A stretch of DNA of 64,000 nucleotides from CADCVT01 sp036389485 (GCA_036389485.1 DASVPR010000015.1:100284-164283); one strand, 5' to 3'; counted from the stretch's first letter, positions 50,073 through 58,496 are shown. Numbers and translations are program-made. Notes: generated by a model not told the origin, from the sequence alone.

Positions 50073-51358
50073 GCACCGACACCAAGACCCCGTTCGCCAC
50101 GATCGAGGAGGCGATCGAGGAGATCCGCGCGGGCAAGATGGTCGTGGTCTGCGACGACGAGGACCGCGAGAACGAGGGCGACCTGACGTTGGCCGCCCAG
50201 TTCGCGACGCCCGAGGCGATCAACTTCATGGCCAAGGAGGGGCGCGGGCTCATCTGCCTCTCGCTGACGCCGGAGCGCTGCGACGAGCTGGGCCTCGAGC
50301 TGATGGCCGCGAAGAACGAGTCGCCGTTCGAGACGCCGTTCACGGTGTCGATCGAGGCGCGTGAGGGGGTGACGACCGGCATCTCCGCGGCGGACCGCGC
50401 GCGCACGATCCAGGTCGCGATCGACCCTCAGACGCGGCCGCGCGACCTCGTCCAGCCGGGCCACGTCTTCCCGCTGAAGTCGAAGCCCGGCGGCGTGCTC
50501 GAGCGCACCGGCCAGACCGAAGCCGCGGTCGACCTCGCGCGCCTCGCCGGCCTCATCCCCGCCGGCGTGATCTGCGAGATCATGAACGACGACGGGACGA
50601 TGGCCCGCGTGCCGGACCTCGTCGGCTACTGCGCCCGGCACGGGCTGAAGATGATCACGGTCGCCGACCTGATCGCGTACCGGCGCAAGCACGACAAGCT
50701 CGTCGAGCGCGTCGTCGCCACGAAGCTCCCCACCGAGTTCGGGGACTTCACCGCGGTCGGCTACCGCTCGCTGGTCGACGACAAGCACCACGTGGCGCTC
50801 GTGAAGGGCGAGATCGACGGCAAGCCGGACGTCCTCGTGCGCGTGCACTCCGAGTGCCTGACCGGGGACGTGTTCCACTCGCTGCGGTGCGACTGCGGCG
50901 AGCAGCTCGAGTCCGCGCTGGCGATGATCGAGCGCGAGGGCACCGGCGTGCTCCTGTACCTCGCGCAGGAGGGCCGCGGGATCGGCCTGCTCAACAAGCT
51001 GAGGGCGTACAAGCTCCAGGAGGAGGGGCTCGACACCGTCGACGCGAACCTGCGCCTCGGCCTGCCGGCCGACCTGCGCGACTACGGCATCGGCGCGCAG
51101 ATCCTCGGGGACCTCGGCCTGACCTCGATCCGGATCCTCACCAACAACCCGAAGAAGATCCGCGGCCTGGAGGGCTACGGGCTGTCGGTGACCGACCAGG
51201 TCCCGATCGAGCACACGCCGAACCCGCACAACGAGGCGTACCTGAAGGCCAAGAAGGAGAAGCTCGGCCACATGCTCCACCACCAGGGGCTCGCGCTCGA
51301 CGAGGAGATGATCCACTCCGAGCACGTCGCGGACGAAGCGTCGGAGCCCAGGAAGTGA
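50069..51358 (+). CDS. ribBA: Bifunctional DHBP synthase / GTP cyclohydrolase II
   Basis: The 429-residue protein has the RibB domain (VVVCDDEDRENEGDLTLAAQ; TTGISAADRARTI; GHVFPLKSKPGGVLERTGQT) and, from about residue 215, the RibA domain with zinc-binding Cys in HSECLTGDVFHSLRCDCG and the substrate loop RGIGLLNKLRAYKLQE. It produces both precursors: 3,4-dihydroxy-2-butanone-4-phosphate from ribulose-5-P and the pyrimidine from GTP. Both catalytic sets look intact. Coupled to ribE and ribH by 4-nt overlaps. Confidence 0.93.
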   Translation: MSTDTKTPFATIEEAIEEIRAGKMVVVCDDEDRENEGDLTLAAQFATPEAINFMAKEGRGLICLSLTPERCDELGLELMAAKNESPFETPFTVSIEAREGVTTGISAADRARTIQVAIDPQTRPRDLVQPGHVFPLKSKPGGVLERTGQTEAAVDLARLAGLIPAGVICEIMNDDGTMARVPDLVGYCARHGLKMITVADLIAYRRKHDKLVERVVATKLPTEFGDFTAVGYRSLVDDKHHVALVKGEIDGKPDVLVRVHSECLTGDVFHSLRCDCGEQLESALAMIEREGTGVLLYLAQEGRGIGLLNKLRAYKLQEEGLDTVDANLRLGLPADLRDYGIGAQILGDLGLTSIRILTNNPKKIRGLEGYGLSVTDQVPIEHTPNPHNEAYLKAKKEKLGHMLHHQGLALDEEMIHSEHVADEASEPRK

Positions 51359-51780
51359 GCCACTTCGCGGTCGCGGTCGGCCGGTTCTACGAGGACCTGG
51401 CCGAGCGGCTCGTGGCGGGGGCGAAGTCGGCGTTCGACGAGGGCGGGCACACCTTCGACGTCTTTGAGGTCCCGGGCGCGTTCGAGCTGCCGCTGGCGGC
51501 GAAGTACTGCGCGGAGTCGGGGCGGTTCGCGGGCGTCGCGTGCGTCGGCGCGGTGATCCGGGGCGAGACCGACCACTACGACTACGTCTGCTCCGAGACC
51601 GCCCGCGGGATCATGGACGTGCAGCTGTCGACGGGCGTCCCGTGCGCGTTCGGCGTGCTCACGGTGGAGAACATGGACCAGGCGCTGGCGCGGACCGGCG
51701 GAGGCAAGCGCGACCAGGGCCGGCACGCCGCCGAAGCCGTGGTGACGCTCGCGGCGCTGAGGGGTACGCTCGGGTCATGA
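51355..51780 (+). CDS. ribH: 6,7-dimethyl-8-ribityllumazine synthase
   Basis: The 141-residue protein has FEVPGAFELPLAAKY, GAVIRGETDHYDYVC with the catalytic His region, PCAFGVLTVENMDQALAR and DQGRHAAEAVVTLAAL, all lumazine synthase signatures. It is somewhat short at the N-terminus compared with the usual ~155 residues, starting directly at the first strand (SHFAVAVGRFYEDLAERLV). GTG start overlaps the ribBA stop. It condenses the ribBA- and ribD-derived precursors. Confidence 0.9.
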   Translation: MSHFAVAVGRFYEDLAERLVAGAKSAFDEGGHTFDVFEVPGAFELPLAAKYCAESGRFAGVACVGAVIRGETDHYDYVCSETARGIMDVQLSTGVPCAFGVLTVENMDQALARTGGGKRDQGRHAAEAVVTLAALRGTLGS

Positions 51781-52106
51781 GCGGGCCCGTCCTCGCGATC
51801 TTGGTGTTGACGCTCGTGCACTTCGGCGCCTTCGCCCTGCTGTTCTGGCATCTGGCGGGCAGCGAGTTGTTCGCGACGTTCCGGATCGGGCCGGAGGAGG
51901 GGCGCGGCGGAGGCCCTGGCTCGGCGCCCGCGCCACCGGATCCCGGCGACGACCGCGACGGCGGCCTGCCGCTGCCGGACGCCGGCCCCGCGCCGGTGCG
52001 CCTGCGCGAGCCCGGCCGCATCGCGGAGGGCTACCCGCGGCGCGAGCGCCGGCCCGCCCGCGAGCCGGACGTCGTGCCGCGGCGCGCTCCCGCGCGCGAC
52101 GACTGA
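51777..52106 (+). CDS. Small membrane protein at the end of the riboflavin operon
   Basis: The 109-residue protein has one N-terminal membrane helix (VLAILVLTLVHFGAFALLFW) followed by a Pro/Gly/Arg-rich hydrophilic tail with no recognisable domain. ATG overlaps the ribH stop (ATGA), so it is translated with the riboflavin genes. It has no similarity I recognise to known flavin transporters, which have several helices. Function unknown. Confidence 0.6.
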   Translation: MSGPVLAILVLTLVHFGAFALLFWHLAGSELFATFRIGPEEGRGGGPGSAPAPPDPGDDRDGGLPLPDAGPAPVRLREPGRIAEGYPRRERRPAREPDVVPRRAPARDD

Positions 52107-52215
52107 GCCGCGCCGCCCCGCCGCGCGTCGCCGCCCGACTGACGTTCAGGCGGCGCCCCGCCGGCGTCCCGCGGCGCGCCGCGACGGACTGGCGCGCCGG
52201 CCTTGCGGCGGGGAC

Positions 52216-52221
52216 TACGCT
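52216..52221 (+). promoter_or_regulatory. -10 box for Cys-repeat gene
   Basis: TACGCT ends 9 nt before the GTG at 52231. Confidence 0.35.
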
Positions 52222-52230
52222 GCGGCGACC

Positions 52231-53346
52231 GTGCGCGCTCGGCTGTGTCTGCTCGTCCTCGCCGCCGTCGCCTCGCTCGCGCTGGCGGCGCCGGCGACCG
52301 CGCCCGCGGCGGACGGCGAGGTGGTCGCGGCGTGGGGGAGCCAGAACCGGGCGCTGGCCGCGGCGTCGAAGTCGCTCGCGAGGGCGATGAAGCGCGGCGA
52401 GAAGACGAGGTTCCGCCGCGTCGGCGCGATCGTCGCCGCGATCAAGAAGCTCGAGAAGCTGACCGCGGCCACGCGGGCGCTCGTCGCTCGGCAGACGGCC
52501 TCGACCCGCAGCGGCGGCCAGGCGCGCGACGAGGTCCTGAAGTCGCTCGACGGCTTCCTCTCCTCGCTCAAGGACCTGCGCGGGGCGATCGTCGCCGCGA
52601 GCAGGAAGAAGTACAAGGCCGCGCAGAAGCTGCTGAGGCGCTCGAAGCGGCGCGCCGACCTCGCGCAGGCGTCGCAGGACGCCGCGGTCGGGCTGTTCGC
52701 CGCCGCCGGGCGCGAGGCGGCACCGCCTCCTCCTCCGCCGCCCCCGCCGCCGAGCGTGCCGCAGCAGGCGCCGCCCCCCGACCAGCCGCCGCCGTGCGAG
52801 GACCAGGACCCGAACGTCGACGGCTGCCAGGCTGGCTGCGAGGCCGACCAGGACCCGAACATGGACGGTTGCCAGACCGGCTGCCAGGCCGACCAGGACC
52901 CGAACAAGGACGGCTGCCAGATCGGGTGCGAGGCCGACCAGGACCCGAACAAGCCCGATTGCCAGATCGGGTGCGAGGCCGACCAGGACCCGAACAAGCC
53001 CGACTGCCAGACGCAGTGCGAAGCCGACCAGGACCCGAACGTCGCCGGCTGCCAGACCTCCTGCCAGCTCGACAAGGACCCGAACGTCCCGAACTGCCAG
53101 ACCGCCTGCCAACAGGACCAGAACAACGACACCGCCGGCTGTCAGACGAAACCGAGCTGCCGCGACCAGCCGTCGCAGACGAACTGCCCCCCGATCTGCG
53201 TCGCGAACCCGGCCGCGCCGGAGTGCGCGGCCTCGCCACCCGGCCTGCCGATCCTCGGCCGGCGGCGGCTAGGCCTTGCTGCGCTTCCGGGCTTCCTTGA
53301 TGCGGCTGCGGACGAGTTGCGGACGGTCGTCCGGACTGACCTCTAG
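52231..53346 (+). CDS. Secreted Cys-rich tandem-repeat protein
   Basis: The 371-residue protein has a Sec signal (LCLLVLAAVASLALAAPATAPA) and a Lys/Ala-rich helical region (residues ~30-155) likely to form a coiled coil. A pure proline run (PPPPPPPPPP) follows, then seven 15-residue repeats of the form DQDPN-xx-x-CQ-xx-C-xx from residue 191, an eighth degenerate one and a further Cys-rich end. Each full repeat carries two Cys and an acidic DxDPN loop resembling Ca2+-binding loops of dockerin or thrombospondin-3 type. I recognise no described family. The final 26 codons run antisense through the end of the kinase gene. Confidence 0.7.
   Translation: MRARLCLLVLAAVASLALAAPATAPAADGEVVAAWGSQNRALAAASKSLARAMKRGEKTRFRRVGAIVAAIKKLEKLTAATRALVARQTASTRSGGQARDEVLKSLDGFLSSLKDLRGAIVAASRKKYKAAQKLLRRSKRRADLAQASQDAAVGLFAAAGREAAPPPPPPPPPPSVPQQAPPPDQPPPCEDQDPNVDGCQAGCEADQDPNMDGCQTGCQADQDPNKDGCQIGCEADQDPNKPDCQIGCEADQDPNKPDCQTQCEADQDPNVAGCQTSCQLDKDPNVPNCQTACQQDQNNDTAGCQTKPSCRDQPSQTNCPPICVANPAAPECAASPPGLPILGRRRLGLAALPGFLDAAADELRTVVRTDL
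52801..53115 (+). repeat. Seven 45-bp coding repeats (DQDPN...CQ..C)
   Basis: Seven consecutive 45-nt units starting at 52801, 52846, 52891, 52936, 52981, 53026 and 53071, each encoding D-Q/K-D-P-N followed by variable residues and two Cys. A decayed unit follows to about 53160. Repeats differ mainly at the four positions after DPN, suggesting selection on the frame. Confidence 0.85.
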
Positions 53347-54783
53347 CCGGCGCTCGTACATCGCGATCGCCTCGTCGTAGCGGCCGACCGCGAAGTACGC
53401 CTCGCCCAGGTTGTAGAGCGCGTAGCCGAAGGTGGTGGGGTCGGCCGCGGAGCCCTGCTGGTCGAAGCCCTCGACCGAGCGCTCGAGGAGCGGGATCGCG
53501 CCCTCCGCGTCGCCGGCCTGGAGCTTCGCGTAGCCGGCGTCGTTCAGCGCGCCCGGGCTCTCCTCGTCGGCGGACGGGCCCGGCCCGGTCTCCGGCTCGT
53601 TGTCCGTCGTCTCCGCCGGAGGCGCCTCCTCCGTCGCGGGCGGCGCGGCGGGCGTGGGCTCGGACTCGCGCGGCTGGGTCTCGCGCGGCTGGGAGCGCGT
53701 GGGCTCGTCGCGCGCCTGGCGCGAGTCGCGGCCGCCGTCGTCGCCGCCGAGCAGCGCGACGAGCGCCACCGCGAGCGCGACCGCCGCCAGGGCGGCCAAG
53801 GCGATCCATCCGCGACGCGGGCCGGGCCGCTCCACCTCTGCACGCACGGGCACCGGCGGCGCCGGCGGGGTCGGCGCGAGGCGGCGCGGCCGCGAAGCCT
53901 CCCGCTCCGGCACCGGCGCGACGGCGCGGCGGGTCGGCTCCGTCGGCGGCTCGCGGCGGACGGACGGCGCGCGCTCCACCGCGTGGCGCAGCTCCTCGAC
54001 GAACAGCGCGCAGGTCGGGTACCGGTCCGGCGGGTCCTTCGCGAGCATCCGGCACATCACGTCGTCGACCTGCGGACCGAGGCCGGTCTCGGGCATCGGC
54101 GCCTCGACGTGCTGGCGCGCCTGCGCCGCCGCGTGCTCGCCCGCGAACGGCCGCCGGCCGCAGAGCAGCTCGAAGGCGACGACGCCGAGCGAGTAGCGGT
54201 CCGACGCCGCGGTCGCCGGCTCGCCGACCGCCTGCTCCGGGGACAGGTACGCGGCGGTCCCCAGCACTGTCCCGGCCTGCGTCAGCGCGGACTCGTCGGC
54301 GAGGCGCGCGATCCCGAAGTCCCCGACCGCGAGCCGGCCGCCCTCGTCGAGCAGCAGGTTCGCCGGCTTGACGTCGCGGTGCACGACCTCCCGGCCGTGC
54401 GCGTAGTCGAGCCCCGCCGCGGCCTCGCCGAGCCAGTCGAGCGCCTGCACCCGCGCGACCGCGCCCTCCGACAGCCGGTCCGCGACCGTCCCGCCGCGAT
54501 AGAGCTCCATCACGATGAACGCGTGCTCGCCGACCTCGCCGATGTCGTAGATCGTCACGACGTTCGGGTGGTCGCCGACGCGCGCGGCCGTGCGCGCCTC
54601 GCGCTCGAAGCGCTGGCGCGAGACCGGGTCGGCGGCCACGTGGGGCGCGAGGATCTTCACGGCGACCTCGCGGCCCAGCACGCCGTCCTCGGCGCGGTAG
54701 ACGGTGGCCATGCCTCCCGTCGCGATGCGGCCCAGGACCCGGTAGCGATCGGGCAGGGCGATGCTGACGTCACTCATGGGCAC
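53269..54783 (-). CDS. Transmembrane Ser/Thr protein kinase with C-terminal TPR region
   Basis: The 504-residue protein has a Hanks-type kinase domain: RIATGGMATVYRAED (P-loop), VAVKIL (Lys), VVHRDVKPANLLL (catalytic loop), VGDFGIARLAD (DFG) and GTAAYLSPEQA. A Pro/Arg linker leads to one membrane helix (WIALAALAAVALAVALVALL), then an acidic/Pro region and outside TPR-like repeats (LNDAGYAKLQAGDAEGAIPLLERS; LYNLGEAYFAVGRYDEAIAMYE). Extracytoplasmic TPRs replace the PASTA domains of PknB. GTG 54783 is chosen because TACCGT lies 9 nt upstream; ATG 54777 is an alternative. Substrates unknown. Confidence 0.85.
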   Translation of the reverse strand: MPMSDVSIALPDRYRVLGRIATGGMATVYRAEDGVLGREVAVKILAPHVAADPVSRQRFEREARTAARVGDHPNVVTIYDIGEVGEHAFIVMELYRGGTVADRLSEGAVARVQALDWLGEAAAGLDYAHGREVVHRDVKPANLLLDEGGRLAVGDFGIARLADESALTQAGTVLGTAAYLSPEQAVGEPATAASDRYSLGVVAFELLCGRRPFAGEHAAAQARQHVEAPMPETGLGPQVDDVMCRMLAKDPPDRYPTCALFVEELRHAVERAPSVRREPPTEPTRRAVAPVPEREASRPRRLAPTPPAPPVPVRAEVERPGPRRGWIALAALAAVALAVALVALLGGDDGGRDSRQARDEPTRSQPRETQPRESEPTPAAPPATEEAPPAETTDNEPETGPGPSADEESPGALNDAGYAKLQAGDAEGAIPLLERSVEGFDQQGSAADPTTFGYALYNLGEAYFAVGRYDEAIAMYERRLEVSPDDRPQLVRSRIKEARKRSKA

Positions 54784-54792
54784 GTCCCGATG

Positions 54793-54798
54793 ACGGTA
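54793..54798 (-). promoter_or_regulatory. -10 box for kinase gene
   Basis: Minus-strand TACCGT ends 9 nt before the GTG at 54783. Confidence 0.3.
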
Positions 54799-54814
54799 CC
54801 CGGCGGCCCGGCGC

Positions 54815-54820
54815 TAGACT
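54815..54820 (+). promoter_or_regulatory. -10 box for rpmB
   Basis: TAGACT ends 11 nt before the ATG at 54832. TGACGG at 54791-54796 could act as a weak -35 with 18-bp spacing. Confidence 0.4.
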
Positions 54821-54831
54821 CCTCCGCCGTC

Positions 54832-55023
54832 ATGGCCAAGGTCTGTCACGTGTGCAACAAGGGCCCGTCGTTCGGTCACAGCCGCAGCCACTCGATGGTC
54901 GCGACGAAGCGCCGCTTCAACCCGAACCTGCAGAAGGTCCGCATCCTGGACAAGGGCGCCCCGAAGCGCGCCTACGTCTGCACGCGCTGCCTGAAGGCGG
55001 GCAAGGTAACCAAGGCCGTCTAG
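54832..55023 (+). CDS. rpmB: 50S ribosomal protein L28
   Basis: The 63-residue protein contains CHVCNKGPSFGHSRSHS and ends YVCTRCLKAGKVTKAV. Two CxxC pairs make it a zinc-binding (C+) form of L28. It belongs to the large ribosomal subunit. It starts the rpmB-DAK2-...-recG synteny block that is conserved in Gram-positive bacteria; the next gene begins 15 nt later. Confidence 0.95.
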   Translation: MAKVCHVCNKGPSFGHSRSHSMVATKRRFNPNLQKVRILDKGAPKRAYVCTRCLKAGKVTKAV

Positions 55024-55038
55024 CCGGGTTACTCCGGC

Positions 55039-56706
55039 GTGGTGGCCTTCACCAACCTCGATCGCTTCCGGTCGGTCGTCGCCGCCGCCCTCTCGCACCT
55101 CGAGGCGCGGCGTGAAGAGGTCAACGACCTGAACGTCTTCCCGGTCGCCGACGGCGACACGGGGGACAACATGGCGCTCACGCTCCGGGCGGTCCTCGAC
55201 GAGCTGGACCGGCTGGTGGCGGAGGAGCGCGACCGCACGATCGACGAGATCGGGCGCGAGGAGATCGTCGACGCGGTGGCCCGCGCGGCGCTCCTCGGCG
55301 CCCGCGGGAACAGCGGGGTGATCCTCTCGCAGCTCATCCGCGGCGCGGCGGAGGAGCTGGTCTCGCGGCCCGGCGAGCTCGTCGACCCGACGCTGATCGG
55401 CGCGGCGATGGCCCGGGCGGTCGACCGGGCGTACGCGAGCGTCCGCGAGCCGGCCGAGGGCACGATCCTCACCGTCGTGCGCGAGATGGCGCACCGGATC
55501 GCGACCGACCTCGCGCACATGCCGGACACGCGGCTCGAGCGCGAGACGCCGCCCGAGCGCCAGGACGCCGCGATCGCCGAGATCCTCGAGCGGGCGGTCG
55601 ACGAGGGGCAGGAGTCCGTGCGGCGCACGCCCGAGCTGCTGCCCGTGCTGCGCGAGGCGGGCGTCGTCGACGCGGGCGGCCACGCGCTGACGGTGATCTT
55701 CGCGGGCGTCGTGGCGGCGCTGCGCGGCACGGACGCCCCCGAGCTCGACCACCACGCCCCGGCGCGGGTGACCCACCCGGAGCACGCGTCGGAGACCTAT
55801 CGCTACTGCACGAACTTCGCCGTCACCGGCACCGGCCTCGATCCCGCGCCGCTCCGCGAGCGGCTCGAGTCGATCGGGGACTCCGTCCTCGTCGTCGGCG
55901 ACCAGTCGACGCTGAAGGTCCACGTCCACACCGACGACCCCGAGGCGGCGACCGCGCTGTTCACCGACGCGGGGGAGGTCTCGCACCTCGACGTCGCGGA
56001 CATGCACGCCCAGGTCGTCGAGCGCGCGGAGAAGCTCTCGGGGAACGGGCACGGCCCGGCGGAGGACGCGGCGATCGCCCGGTGCGCCGCCGTGGCCGTG
56101 GTGGCGGGGGAGGGGATGCGCCGGCTGTTCGAGAGCTTCGGCGCGGTGACGGTCGACGGCGGCCCGACGCTCAACCCGTCGACCATGGAGCTGCTGGCCG
56201 CGATCCACGAGGCGCCGGCCGAGGAGGTCGTCGTGCTGCCGAACTCCTCGAACGTGATCATGGCCGCCGAGCGCGCGGCCGAGCTGTCGGACAAGCTCGT
56301 GCTCGTCGAGCCGACGCGCTCGCAGCAGGCGGGCCTGACCGCGGCCGTCGCGCTGGACCCGAACAAGACCGCCGAGGAGAACGGCATCGCGATGCACGAG
56401 GCGGTCGTCGAGCTGTGCATCGGGTCGGTCGCGCCGGCGGCGCGCGACGACGTCCACGGGCGGTTCAGCGCCGGGGACGCCGTCGGATTCGTCGAGGAGG
56501 AGATCATCGCCTGGGGCGAGCCGGAGGCGACGCTCGCCGCGGTCATCCGCTCGCTCGCGCGGGATGCCGAGATCGTCACCTGCATCGCGGGCGAGGGCGC
56601 GCCGGTGGGTGAGGACCGGATCCACGAGCTTGCACCCGACGGCGTCGAGCTCGAGGTGCGCGACGGCGGGCAGCCCGCCTACTGGTGGCTGCTGGCCGCC
56701 GAGTGA
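55039..56706 (+). CDS. DAK2-domain protein (FakA/YloV-like)
   Basis: The 555-residue protein has the DAK2/DhaL nucleotide domain (NVFPVADGDTGDNMALTL; GARGNSGVILSQLIRGAAEEL; GGHALTVIFAGVVAAL). A middle region (SETYRYCTNFAV; LVVGDQSTLKVHVHTDDP) and a C-terminal domain (VVLPNSSNVIMAAERAAEL; VVEPTRSQQAGLTAAVALDP) follow. This is the layout of FakA, the fatty-acid kinase ATP-binding subunit, and of YloV. The location between rpmB and recG matches the yloV locus of Bacillus. No FakB-like partner is seen in the window. Confidence 0.85.
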   Translation: MVAFTNLDRFRSVVAAALSHLEARREEVNDLNVFPVADGDTGDNMALTLRAVLDELDRLVAEERDRTIDEIGREEIVDAVARAALLGARGNSGVILSQLIRGAAEELVSRPGELVDPTLIGAAMARAVDRAYASVREPAEGTILTVVREMAHRIATDLAHMPDTRLERETPPERQDAAIAEILERAVDEGQESVRRTPELLPVLREAGVVDAGGHALTVIFAGVVAALRGTDAPELDHHAPARVTHPEHASETYRYCTNFAVTGTGLDPAPLRERLESIGDSVLVVGDQSTLKVHVHTDDPEAATALFTDAGEVSHLDVADMHAQVVERAEKLSGNGHGPAEDAAIARCAAVAVVAGEGMRRLFESFGAVTVDGGPTLNPSTMELLAAIHEAPAEEVVVLPNSSNVIMAAERAAELSDKLVLVEPTRSQQAGLTAAVALDPNKTAEENGIAMHEAVVELCIGSVAPAARDDVHGRFSAGDAVGFVEEEIIAWGEPEATLAAVIRSLARDAEIVTCIAGEGAPVGEDRIHELAPDGVELEVRDGGQPAYWWLLAAE

Positions 56707-56707
56707 C

Positions 56708-57388
56708 CTAGCGGAGCTGCCGCGCGCGCTGCTCGATCGCGTCGAGGATGAGCTCGAGGCCGAACTCGAACTGGTCCCGGCCGCCGATCGACGCCGCGAT
56801 GCCCTCCGCCGCGGCGGTCACCGCGGGGAACTCGTCCTCGGGGAGCATCGCGATGGCGGCGCGGACGCGGCGGCGCTGCTCGGGCGGCGGCTCGTCCGGG
56901 TTGAAGAGCGCCGACCCGAACTCGTAGACGAACAGGACGCGGAAGAGGCGCGCCGCCTCCTCGGGTGCGAACCCGGCGTCGATGAGCGCCCCGATGCCGC
57001 GCTCGGACATCCGGAACGCCGACGGCTGCACGATCGGCTGCCGTGCGCGCAGCTGCGCGAGCGCGGGGTGGCGCTCCAGGATCCGGCGGACGGCGCGGAC
57101 GTGCGCGCGGAGGCGGTCGCGCAGCTCTCCCTCGGGGGACGGCGGGGGCCCGTAGTCGGCGGCGGCCGCGCCGACCGCCGCATCGAGCAGCTCGTCCTTG
57201 CTGCGGAAGTAGCCGTACAGGGTCATCGTGCCGACGCCGAGCCGGTCGGCCAGCCGGCGCATGGAGAGCGCGTCGAGGCCCTCCTCGTCGAGCATCGCGA
57301 GCGCCTCGCGCGCGACGGTGTCGCGGTCGAGGCGCGCGCGGCCGCCCGCGTCGCCCTGACGGTTCCCCTTTGACACCGCGGAAGTCAT
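56708..57388 (-). CDS. TetR-family repressor
   Basis: The 226-residue protein has the N-terminal helix-turn-helix ALSMRRLADRLGVGTMTLYGYFRSKDELLDA and a C-terminal ligand domain of the TetR_C_1 type (HPALAQLRARQPIVQPSAFRMSERGIGALIDAGF). ATG 57388 lies 3 bp from a perfect inverted repeat (57392-57416) that overlaps the promoter of the divergent gene, so it very likely represses that gene and itself. Inducer unknown. Confidence 0.85.
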   Translation of the reverse strand: MTSAVSKGNRQGDAGGRARLDRDTVAREALAMLDEEGLDALSMRRLADRLGVGTMTLYGYFRSKDELLDAAVGAAAADYGPPPSPEGELRDRLRAHVRAVRRILERHPALAQLRARQPIVQPSAFRMSERGIGALIDAGFAPEEAARLFRVLFVYEFGSALFNPDEPPPEQRRRVRAAIAMLPEDEFPAVTAAAEGIAASIGGRDQFEFGLELILDAIEQRARQLR

Positions 57389-57416
57389 CGCCGTACGCTG
57401 CACCGTACAGCGTACG
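57370..57416 (+). promoter_or_regulatory. TetR operator overlapping the promoter of the 57434 gene
   Basis: CGTACGCTG (57392-57400), a 7-bp spacer and CAGCGTACG (57408-57416) form a perfect inverted repeat. TTGACA at 57370-57375 and TACGCT at 57394-57399 (18-bp spacing) make a promoter for the secreted-protein gene whose -10 lies in the left arm. A binding repressor would block it. This is the usual arrangement of a TetR-regulated divergent pair. Confidence 0.75.
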
Positions 57417-57433
57417 AGCAGGGGGTTCCAGAC

Positions 57434-58468
57434 ATGCGGATGACGGTACAGGCGGCAGCGGCGGCGGCCCTCTCGGCCGCTGCGGCCCTGCTCGCGGTCG
57501 CCGCGCCCGCCTTCGCCGGCGAGCGGGCGGCGCTGGCGATGCCGTTCACGGCGACGACGCCGGGGACCCAGACCGGGCTCACGATGGACCTGCGCTACAT
57601 GAACCCGGACGACCCGAACGCGAAGCCGCCGACGATCTCGAAGCTCGCGTTCTTCCTGCCGGAGGGCACGCGGCTCGACCCGACCGCATTGCCGGTCTGC
57701 GAGGCCTCCGACCAGGAGATCCAGGCGCGCGGGCGGGACGCGTGCCCGGCGGAGTCGCTCGTCGGGACCGGCACGCTCGACGTCTGGCTCGGCGCGCCCG
57801 GCGACCCGCAGCGCACCGACCTCGCGCTCTTCAACGGGCCGAGCCAGATCATCGAGATCCTCCTGTTCGAGGGGACGAACACGACCGCGGCGTTCGAGCG
57901 GCTGTTCATCGAGGGCGCGGTCATCCGGGCCAACCCGGCGCAGGTCCCGCCGAACGCGCCGCCCGAGGACCGTGCCGCGGCGAGCCACATCGTGTGGGAC
58001 ATCCCCGCGCACGGCGGCTACCTCGTCACGCCGCGGGCGTGCGACGGGAAGTGGACCGTCCGCGGCGAGTTCGAGTTCGCGGACGGCAGTCGCGCATCGA
58101 CGGCGAGCGACCAGGCGTGCACGCGGGGAGGCTCCCCGCCGCGCGACCCCTCGCCGCCGCGCGACACGCCGGGCCGGGGCGACGCGACACCGCCGCGGGG
58201 CGACGCATCACCGCGCGCGCTCCGCGTCTTCGTCTCGCCGACGACGATCCGCCGCGGGCGGCCGAGCCGCGTTCGCGTGCGACTGGTCAGCAGCGACGCG
58301 CGGTGCCTGCGCGGCACGGTGCGCGTCGGCCGCCGCGTCGCGCGCACGGACGCGCGCGGCCGGGCGACGCTCGTCGCGCTCGTGCGGTACCTCCCGCGTC
58401 CGCAGCTGCGGGTGGCGACGCCGTGCGGCACGACCCAGCTGCGGCTGCGGACCCGACTCCGCCGATGA
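57434..58468 (+). CDS. Secreted hypothetical protein under TetR control
   Basis: The 344-residue protein has a Sec signal (ALSAAAALLAVAAPAFA). Its ~200-residue beta-rich mature part (ISKLAFFLPEGTRLDPTALPVC; CPAESLVGTGTLDVWLG) has regularly spaced Cys. A Pro/Arg linker and a small Arg-rich C-terminal beta domain follow (ALRVFVSPTTIRRGRPSRV). I do not recognise a described family. It has a purine-rich ribosome-binding site (AGGGGG, about 10 nt before the ATG), unlike the leaderless-type neighbours. TetR control suggests response to a compound acting on the envelope. Confidence 0.65.
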   Translation: MRMTVQAAAAAALSAAAALLAVAAPAFAGERAALAMPFTATTPGTQTGLTMDLRYMNPDDPNAKPPTISKLAFFLPEGTRLDPTALPVCEASDQEIQARGRDACPAESLVGTGTLDVWLGAPGDPQRTDLALFNGPSQIIEILLFEGTNTTAAFERLFIEGAVIRANPAQVPPNAPPEDRAAASHIVWDIPAHGGYLVTPRACDGKWTVRGEFEFADGSRASTASDQACTRGGSPPRDPSPPRDTPGRGDATPPRGDASPRALRVFVSPTTIRRGRPSRVRVRLVSSDARCLRGTVRVGRRVARTDARGRATLVALVRYLPRPQLRVATPCGTTQLRLRTRLRR

Positions 58469-58496
58469 GGTCCGGAGCGCCCATCATCATCTGGGC

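Noticed and set aside
52801..53115. Regular 45-bp repeats as a possible CRISPR array
   Set aside because: Units are contiguous, without unique spacers, multiples of three, and encode a conserved peptide within an exported protein.
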